Positions 59,143 through 64,000 of a stretch of DNA of 64,000 bases are shown here, one piece after another. The DNA is from Pseudonocardia nematodicida (GTDB taxonomy: Bacteria > Actinomycetota > Actinomycetes > Mycobacteriales > Pseudonocardiaceae). Under the pieces are notes generated by a model. That model was not told the origin of the DNA. It did no database searches and was given only the letters and a program-made list of their open reading frames with translations. The position numbers and the translations under genes are program-made. The stretch lies in the NCBI RefSeq assembly GCF_040105385.1, contig NZ_JBEDNQ010000006.1, forward strand, positions 62,001 through 126,000. The letters are read 5' to 3'. The first letter of the stretch is position 1, and every line of letters starts with the position of its first letter.

Positions 59143-59165
59143 TTCGATTTGCGGATGGTGCGAGA

Positions 59166-59549
59166 TCAGCCGGTGAAGCCGGAGACCTGGTCGAGGATCG
59201 ACCGCTGGGACTGCTCGGTGGAGGCGCGGTTGCCCTGGTCGTTCGTCGACTCGATCGAGTTGTCCTGCAAGATCGACTGGCTGTCGCCGCCCCGCGAGTC
59301 CTCGTTGGCGAAGTCGCTGAGGCCCAGAACATCGGAGATGTTGAAGGCCGGGTTGGCCTGGGTGACCGGCGCGAAGCTGGTGTTGCCCTGCTCGGTGCCG
59401 GCGGTCTGCTCGCCGCTCACGGCACCCTCGGTGACCTGGCGCTGGTCCTGGTCGAAGTCGAAATCGTCGGCGAACGCCATGCCGGCGACGCTGAGGGACA
59501 TCGGAACGGCCATCGCGGACGCGACCAGAGTACGCACAGACTTGCGCAT
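59166..59549 (-). CDS. small secreted disordered protein, function unknown
   Basis: 127 residues from the ATG at 59547-59549, with AGGAGG 6 nt upstream. A Sec signal (RKSVRTLVASAMAVPMSLSVAGMAFA) precedes a mature part of about 98 residues rich in Gln, Asp, Ser and Asn, beginning DDFDFDQDQ and lacking Cys. The pattern SFAPVTQANPAFNISDVLGLSDFANED has some likeness to rodlin-like or other surface-coat proteins of filamentous actinobacteria, but I cannot assign it. A strong terminator follows. Confidence 0.75.
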   Translation of the reverse strand: MRKSVRTLVASAMAVPMSLSVAGMAFADDFDFDQDQRQVTEGAVSGEQTAGTEQGNTSFAPVTQANPAFNISDVLGLSDFANEDSRGGDSQSILQDNSIESTNDQGNRASTEQSQRSILDQVSGFTG

Positions 59550-60158
59550 GAAATCCTCCTGAGTTGGATGCACCACCGAGCAATTGACCGGAGGTGCTGG
59601 AACGGACGCTAACGCGTTTGCTCGCGTCAAGATCGGCCGGGACCCCCTCACTTTTCACTCGATCGTGGTGAACCGACGATCAACCCAAACCGAAGTGCGT
59701 AGATCGGCACCCCTCTGACCTGCATTTTTACCGGCCCACCATTGCGCTATGTCTGTCGTTCTACATAGTTGCGAAACGGCGCAACCGTGACACACGATCG
59801 GATGAAAACTGAGTCGATTAGTGCTACGAACGTGGCCATTGTAATGTTACGGAAAGTAGCATGCTGCTCGCCAGCTGCGATCGGCCGCTCAGTTGATCTT
59901 GTGGTTTACGGGCTCTTCCGGATTCGGGGTGCAGGTGAGGCCGTGAGAGGCCGTGGCGGCCGGGCCGTGTCGCTGCGGTGAGGCGGGCCCCGGGAAGTTG
60001 ATGATGCGGGTTTTTACACCTTGCTCATCAGTGCCCCGGGAGCCGTCGAGGGCGGCGTCGGTGATCGTGACCACGGTGGTGTTCTGCGACCTGCTCGAGC
60101 GTGTCACGCGAGCGCCCTGGCGCGGGTCGACCCGCGAGAACCTGCTGGTCAGATGCGG
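59550..60158. other. intergenic region, AT-richer, no gene seen
   Basis: About 600 bp between the secreted-protein gene and the tRNA, with clearly lower GC than the surroundings. It should hold the promoter of the minus-strand gene at 59549. No ORF with coding character, no integrase and no clear repeat was found. Confidence 0.6.
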
Positions 60159-60230
60159 AGCCGGAGGTCGGGATCGAACCGACGACCTACTGTTTACAAG
60201 ACAGTTGCTCTACCACTGAGCTACACCGGC
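60159..60230 (-). tRNA. tRNA-Thr (anticodon UGU)
   Basis: The 72-nt cloverleaf on the minus strand starts GCCGGTG at 60230. D-stem GCTC/GAGC, anticodon stem ACTGT/ACAGT with loop CTTGTAA (anticodon TGT), T-stem GTCGG/CCGAC with loop TTCGATC, and acceptor 3' strand CTCCGGC plus discriminator T. One U:U mismatch lies at acceptor position 6:67. CCA is not encoded. Its 3' half is duplicated at 56199-56242. Confidence 0.92.
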
Positions 60231-60374
60231 GGAGCCCCCAGCCTATCGCCTCCGCCCCGTCGCACCCCTCTGGCCTGCCCGTACCCACCCCGGCGTGATC
60301 TCCGGCCGTGCCCCCGTTACCGCTCCGCAACACGGCCCTAGCCTGGTGGCGTACGACGGCACGACAAGACGGGG

Positions 60375-61871
60375 GTGACGGGGCTCGTGGCCGAGGAGAC
60401 GCCGACGGCCGACCGGTTCGCACGGCGGCTGCGCGGTGCGCTGCGCCGGGACGCCAAGAAGCTGCTCACCCCCGGTCCGTCGACGGTGCCGATGCTCATG
60501 CTCGGCCCGCAGGTCCCCGACGACGCCCGGGTCCAGGAGGTCCTGGACCTCTGCATGCGGATCGGCGAGATCGAGCTGTCGTCGGGCGAGTCGGTCGACG
60601 AGGTGACGGCGACGATGCTGCGCCTGGCCAACGCGGCCGGGCTGCCCGCCGTCGACGTCGACATCACCTTCACCTCGATCACGATGTGCTGCCACCGCGG
60701 CAACGCGGCCCAGCCCGTGACGACCATGCGGCTGGTCCGCTACCGCACCCTCGACCTGTCCCGGCTCGCCGAGACCGAGAAGATCGTCCGCGACCTGGAG
60801 GCGGGCAAGCTCGACGTGCGCGCGGCGGCCACGCGGGTCTCCGAGACCATGCGCACCCCGCACCCGTTCCCCCGGTGGGTCGCCACGGTCGGCTGGGCCG
60901 GGCTGGCCGCGTCCATCGCGCTGCTGCTGGGCGGTGGCCCGGTCACCCTGGCCGCCGCCTTCGTCACCACCGCGGTGATCGACCGGGTCGGCCGGCTGCT
61001 GTCCCGGCTCGGCGTCGCGTCGTTCTTCCAGCAGGCACTCGGCGGGTTCCTGGCCACCGGCTCGGCGATCCTGCTGATCTCGATCGGGCTGTTCCCGGCA
61101 GGCACCCGGCCGTCGTTCATCGTCGCCGCCGGCATCACCGTGCTGCTGTCCGGGCTGAGCGTGGTCAGCACCGTGCAGGACGCGCTGACCGGCTACTACC
61201 TGACGGCCTCGGCCCGCATCGTGGAGATCTCGCTGCTGTCGGCGGGCCTGCTGACCGGCGTCGTGCTCGGACTGCAGCTCGGCTTCCAGTTCGACGTGCC
61301 GATCGAGGTGTCCGGCGACCTGCCCAGCAGCGTCGGCCAGTTCGGCCTCTCGGTCTTCGCCGGTGGCCTGGCCGCGGCGTTCTACGCGCTCGCCGGCTAC
61401 GCACCGATGCGCTCGCTCCCGGTCGCGGCCGTGGTCGGCGGCGCCAGCTGGGCGGTCTACGGGGTGCTCACCCAGGTGTTCGGGATCGGCCAGATCCCCG
61501 CCACCGGGGCCGCGGCGGTGGTCGTCGGCCTCGCGGCCGGCCTGCTGCGGCGCGGCACGACCACCCCGCCGATGGTCATCACGCTCGCCGGCGTCACCCC
61601 GCTGCTGCCCGGCCTGGCCGCCTACCGCGGCTTCTACCAGCTGGCCGTCGAAGGCGGTTCCGAGGGACTGGTGACGGTCACGTTCGCGCTGGGCGTCGGT
61701 CTGGCGCTGGCCGCCGGTGTGGCGCTCGGCCAGTTCGCGACCCGGCCGCGCAGGACGTCCGAGGAGAAGCCGACCTCCACCGACACCCCGGCGGTAGCGA
61801 CCGGCGGTTTCATGCAGGAATCCGACAGCGAGGCCGGCGAGGGCCCGGCCGCGCCCTCGGATTCGAAGTAG
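60375..61871 (+). CDS. threonine/serine exporter (ThrE family)
   Basis: 498 residues from GTG 60375 (GTG 60387 is an alternative). The N-terminal cytoplasmic domain has VLDLCMRIGEIELSSGESVDEVTATMLRLANAAGL, the ThrE amphipathic segment. About ten membrane helices follow in two halves, with GGGPVTLAAAFVTTAVIDRVGRLLSRLGVASFFQQALGGFLAT and GRLL..TPPMVITLAGVTPLLPGLAAYRGFYQL typical of the family. Its role is proton-driven export of threonine or serine. The C-terminal 45 residues are a disordered acidic tail. Confidence 0.9.
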   Translation: MTGLVAEETPTADRFARRLRGALRRDAKKLLTPGPSTVPMLMLGPQVPDDARVQEVLDLCMRIGEIELSSGESVDEVTATMLRLANAAGLPAVDVDITFTSITMCCHRGNAAQPVTTMRLVRYRTLDLSRLAETEKIVRDLEAGKLDVRAAATRVSETMRTPHPFPRWVATVGWAGLAASIALLLGGGPVTLAAAFVTTAVIDRVGRLLSRLGVASFFQQALGGFLATGSAILLISIGLFPAGTRPSFIVAAGITVLLSGLSVVSTVQDALTGYYLTASARIVEISLLSAGLLTGVVLGLQLGFQFDVPIEVSGDLPSSVGQFGLSVFAGGLAAAFYALAGYAPMRSLPVAAVVGGASWAVYGVLTQVFGIGQIPATGAAAVVVGLAAGLLRRGTTTPPMVITLAGVTPLLPGLAAYRGFYQLAVEGGSEGLVTVTFALGVGLALAAGVALGQFATRPRRTSEEKPTSTDTPAVATGGFMQESDSEAGEGPAAPSDSK

Positions 61872-61924
61872 GGTCGGGCGCGGGCCCGGGGTCGAGCCCG
61901 GGCCGTCTGCGTCGAGGAGGGCAT

Positions 61925-63382
61925 GTGACCAGCGGCGATCCGGTGACCGCGGCGGATCTGATTGTGGTGGCCAACCGGCTGCCGGTGGACTACGAGACGC
62001 TTCCCGACGGCAGCACCGGCTGGAAGCGCAGCCCCGGTGGCCTGGTCACCGCCCTGGAGCCGACGCTGCGCGCCCGGGAGGGCGCCTGGGTCGGCTGGCC
62101 GGGCGTCCCGGACGTCGACGTCGAGCCGTTCGCCGAGGACGGCCTGACCCTGCACCCGGTGAAGCTCACCGCGACCGAGGTGCAGGACTACTACGAGGGC
62201 TTCTCGAACGGCACGCTCTGGCCGCTCTACCACGACGTCGTCGCGCAGCCGCAGTTCCACCGGCACTGGTGGCGCGCGTACACCACGGTCAACCAGCGCT
62301 TCGCCGAGGCCGTCGCCGACGTCGCCGCGCACGGCGCGACGGTCTGGGTGCAGGACTACCAGCTCCAGCTCGTGCCCGGCCTGCTGCGGGAGCTGCGCCC
62401 GGACCTGCGGATCGGGTTCTTCCTGCACATCCCGTTCCCGCCGGTCGAGCTGTTCCGCCAGCTGCCCTGGCGGACCCGGATCATGGAGGGCCTGCTCGGC
62501 GCGGACCTGGTCGGGTTCCACACCGACGGCGGCGTCCGCAACTTCCACTGGCTCGCCCAGGAGCTGGCCGGCGCCACGCCGGACCGCGACCCCGAGGTCG
62601 TCCGGTACGGCGACCGGCGCGTCCGGCTCGGCGCCTTCCCGATCTCGATCGACTCGAGGAACCTCGACGAGCTCTCCCGCACCGACGAGGTCCGCGCACG
62701 GGCCGCGCAGATCCGCTCCGAGCTCGGCAACCCGGCGAAGATCGCTCTCGGGGTCGACCGGCTCGACTACACCAAGGGCATCGACGTCCGGCTGCGCGCC
62801 TTCCACGAGCTGCTCCAGGAGGGGCGGATCACCGGGGGTGACACCTCCGGCGAGCACGCCGACGACGCCATCGACACCGCGATGATCCAGCTGGCGACGC
62901 CGTCCCGGGAGCGGGTCGAGCACTACCAGCAGATGCGCGACGACATCGAGATGTCGGTCGGCCGGATCAACGGCGAGTACGCCCGGGTCGGCCACCCCGC
63001 CGTCCACTACATCCACCGGTCGCTGCCGCGCGAGGAGCTCGTCGCGTTCTTCCTCGCCGCCGACGTCATGCTGGTGACCCCGCTGCGCGACGGCATGAAC
63101 CTGGTCGCGAAGGAGTACGTCGCCTCCCGGCACGACGACGGCGGCGTGCTCGTCCTGTCCGAGTTCGCCGGGGCGGCGATCGAGCTGACCAGCGCGTTGC
63201 TGGTGAACCCGCACGACACCGACGGGGTCAAGGAGGCGCTCTACGCGGCGCTGACCATGAACCCCGACGAGGGGCAGAAGCGGATGCGCACGCTGCGCCG
63301 GCAGGTGCTCGACCACGACGTCGACCGCTGGGCGGCGTCCTTCCTGGAGACCCTCGGTGTGAAGGTGGCGCAGCCGGAGTGA
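61925..63382 (+). CDS. otsA: alpha,alpha-trehalose-phosphate synthase
   Basis: 485 residues from GTG 61925, glycosyltransferase family 20. It joins UDP- or ADP-glucose and glucose-6-phosphate into trehalose-6-phosphate. The sequence shows VVANRLPVDY, WKRSPGGLVTALEP, the YYEGFSNGTLWPLYHD loop, VWVQDYQLQLVPGLLR, FFLHIPFPPVELFRQLPWR, GVDRLDYTKGI (nucleotide-sugar site) and TPLRDGMNLVAKEYV. Its stop overlaps the start of otsB by 4 nt, the normal two-step trehalose operon. Confidence 0.96.
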   Translation: MTSGDPVTAADLIVVANRLPVDYETLPDGSTGWKRSPGGLVTALEPTLRAREGAWVGWPGVPDVDVEPFAEDGLTLHPVKLTATEVQDYYEGFSNGTLWPLYHDVVAQPQFHRHWWRAYTTVNQRFAEAVADVAAHGATVWVQDYQLQLVPGLLRELRPDLRIGFFLHIPFPPVELFRQLPWRTRIMEGLLGADLVGFHTDGGVRNFHWLAQELAGATPDRDPEVVRYGDRRVRLGAFPISIDSRNLDELSRTDEVRARAAQIRSELGNPAKIALGVDRLDYTKGIDVRLRAFHELLQEGRITGGDTSGEHADDAIDTAMIQLATPSRERVEHYQQMRDDIEMSVGRINGEYARVGHPAVHYIHRSLPREELVAFFLAADVMLVTPLRDGMNLVAKEYVASRHDDGGVLVLSEFAGAAIELTSALLVNPHDTDGVKEALYAALTMNPDEGQKRMRTLRRQVLDHDVDRWAASFLETLGVKVAQPE

Positions 63383-64000
63383 GTGACCTGTTCTCCGCCC
63401 TGGACGAGCTCGCGGCGACCGACCGGCTGCTGGTCGCCCTGGACTTCGACGGCGTCCTCGCGCCGCTGGTGGACGACCCATCGGCGTCGCGCCCGCTGCC
63501 GGAGGCCGCCGACGCCGTGCGCAGGCTCGCCGCGCACCCGGCCACCACCGTGGTCATGGTCTCCGGCCGCGGCCGCGACGACCTCGCGGCCGTCTCCGGG
63601 TTCGGGCCGCCGGTGCACCTGGTGGGCAGCCACGGCGCCGAGTTCGACGACGACCTCGCCGCCCGGCTCGGCCGGTCCGGGCTGCTCACCGACGCCCAGA
63701 CCGCCCGCCGCGAGGCGCTGCTGACCGGGCTGGCCGAGCTCGTGGACGCCACCCCCGGGGCCCGGCTGGAGACCAAACCGGCCGGTGGCGCGGTGCACGT
63801 GCGGGGCATGGACCCGGCCGCCGGGGCGGCGCTGCTGGAGCGGGTCGAGGGCGAGTGGGTCCGCGACGGCGTCGAGGCCACCGCCGGCAAGGACGTGCTC
63901 GACCTGGCGGTGCTGCGCACCACGAAGGGCTCCGCGGTCTCGGCGCTGCGCGACCACCTCGGCGCGACGGCGGTGCTGTTCGCCGGCGACGACGTGACCG
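63379..64000 (+). CDS. otsB: trehalose-6-phosphate phosphatase, 5' part
   Basis: The first 207 residues from GTG 63379; the gene runs past the window end. HAD-family phosphatase: motif I is D22-F-D24-G (VALDFDGVLAPLVDDP), motif II is VVMVSGRG, and the cap region includes GSHGAEFDDD and ETKPAGGAVHVRG. FAGDDVT at the window edge is the start of motif IV. It removes phosphate from trehalose-6-phosphate made by OtsA. Confidence 0.93.
   Translation, partial: MSDLFSALDELAATDRLLVALDFDGVLAPLVDDPSASRPLPEAADAVRRLAAHPATTVVMVSGRGRDDLAAVSGFGPPVHLVGSHGAEFDDDLAARLGRSGLLTDAQTARREALLTGLAELVDATPGARLETKPAGGAVHVRGMDPAAGAALLERVEGEWVRDGVEATAGKDVLDLAVLRTTKGSAVSALRDHLGATAVLFAGDDVT

Larger units (their letters stand above)
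56199..60200. mobile_element. putative tRNA-Thr-integrated island (about 4 kb), no integrase seen
   Basis: The segment is bounded by direct repeats: the 3' half of the tRNA-Thr gene on the right (60157-60200) and a 44-bp near-copy on the left (56199-56242). Integrative elements use exactly this half of tRNA genes as the attachment site. Inside are a truncated globin, a Tat-exported ferritin-like protein, TatA and a small secreted protein, with more non-coding and less GC-rich DNA than the rest of the window. No integrase or excisionase is found, so it would be a relic. Confidence 0.45.

Noticed and set aside
56199..60158. Integrase or transposase gene inside the island
   Set aside because: All frames were checked by eye. 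None shows tyrosine recombinase or DDE motifs, so the element is called a relic only.
1..64000. CRISPR arrays, insertion sequences and rRNA genes
   Set aside because: No regular short direct repeats with unique spacers, no transposase frames with terminal inverted repeats, and no rRNA-like conserved segments were seen.

Overview
The window is very GC-rich and densely packed, with many GTG starts, 4-nt ATGA/GTGA gene overlaps and purine-rich ribosome sites. This, with four F420/FMN luciferase-like (LLM) oxidoreductases, two TatA paralogs, an RpoN-less type of AcoR regulator, ThrE and OtsA/OtsB, points to an actinobacterium, most likely Pseudonocardia or a close relative. The species is inferred from gene content, not proven.

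Layout. 1-9 kb: a truncated gene, a tatA-SDR pair, a three-gene set (HalD-family Fe/2OG oxygenase, carnitine-type acyltransferase, epimerase), cell-surface genes, and an LLM oxidoreductase diverging from a MarR regulator. 9.2-14 kb: a decayed glycerol dehydrogenase, then ADH, DUF59 and amidohydrolase genes diverging from an AcoR-like regulator. This is the accessory part of a propane/Mim-type diiron monooxygenase operon with no monooxygenase beside it. 14-20 kb: DedA, LacI, HPPD, CBS protein and Na+/H+ antiporter. 19.8-30.1 kb: a GntR regulator and a catabolic locus (MaoC hydratase, class III CoA-transferase, acyl-CoA dehydrogenase, MmgE/PrpD, LLM, CitE lyase, TRAP DctPQM). Its content closely matches the Pseudomonas aeruginosa itaconate locus, and the same operator palindrome lies at both ends. 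30-41 kb: MFS, a GH43-like enzyme, a membrane protein, an acyl/acetoacetyl-CoA ligase operon with a 23-bp perfect hairpin, TetR and PAP2.

41.0-43.6 kb is the most unusual locus. Four ORFs are chained by overlaps: a 101-aa peptide made of three identical 28-aa repeats that differ only by synonymous codons, a JmjC/ROX-type Fe/2OG hydroxylase, a 20-codon mini-ORF of pentapeptide repeats, and a sucrase-ferredoxin-like protein. It looks like a peptide-modifying system.

43.8-55.7 kb: a membrane protein, copper amine oxidase, AraC, a DHFR-like protein, a deletion scar (GntR and FhuF halves back to back), then a LacI-controlled sulfatase locus with transporter and its own formylglycine-generating enzyme, and a DHA2 efflux pump. 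56.2-60.2 kb: a roughly 4-kb island between a tRNA-Thr and a 44-bp copy of its 3' half, carrying a truncated globin, a Tat-exported ferritin-like protein, a TatA and a small secreted protein. 60.4-64 kb: ThrE exporter, otsA and the start of otsB.
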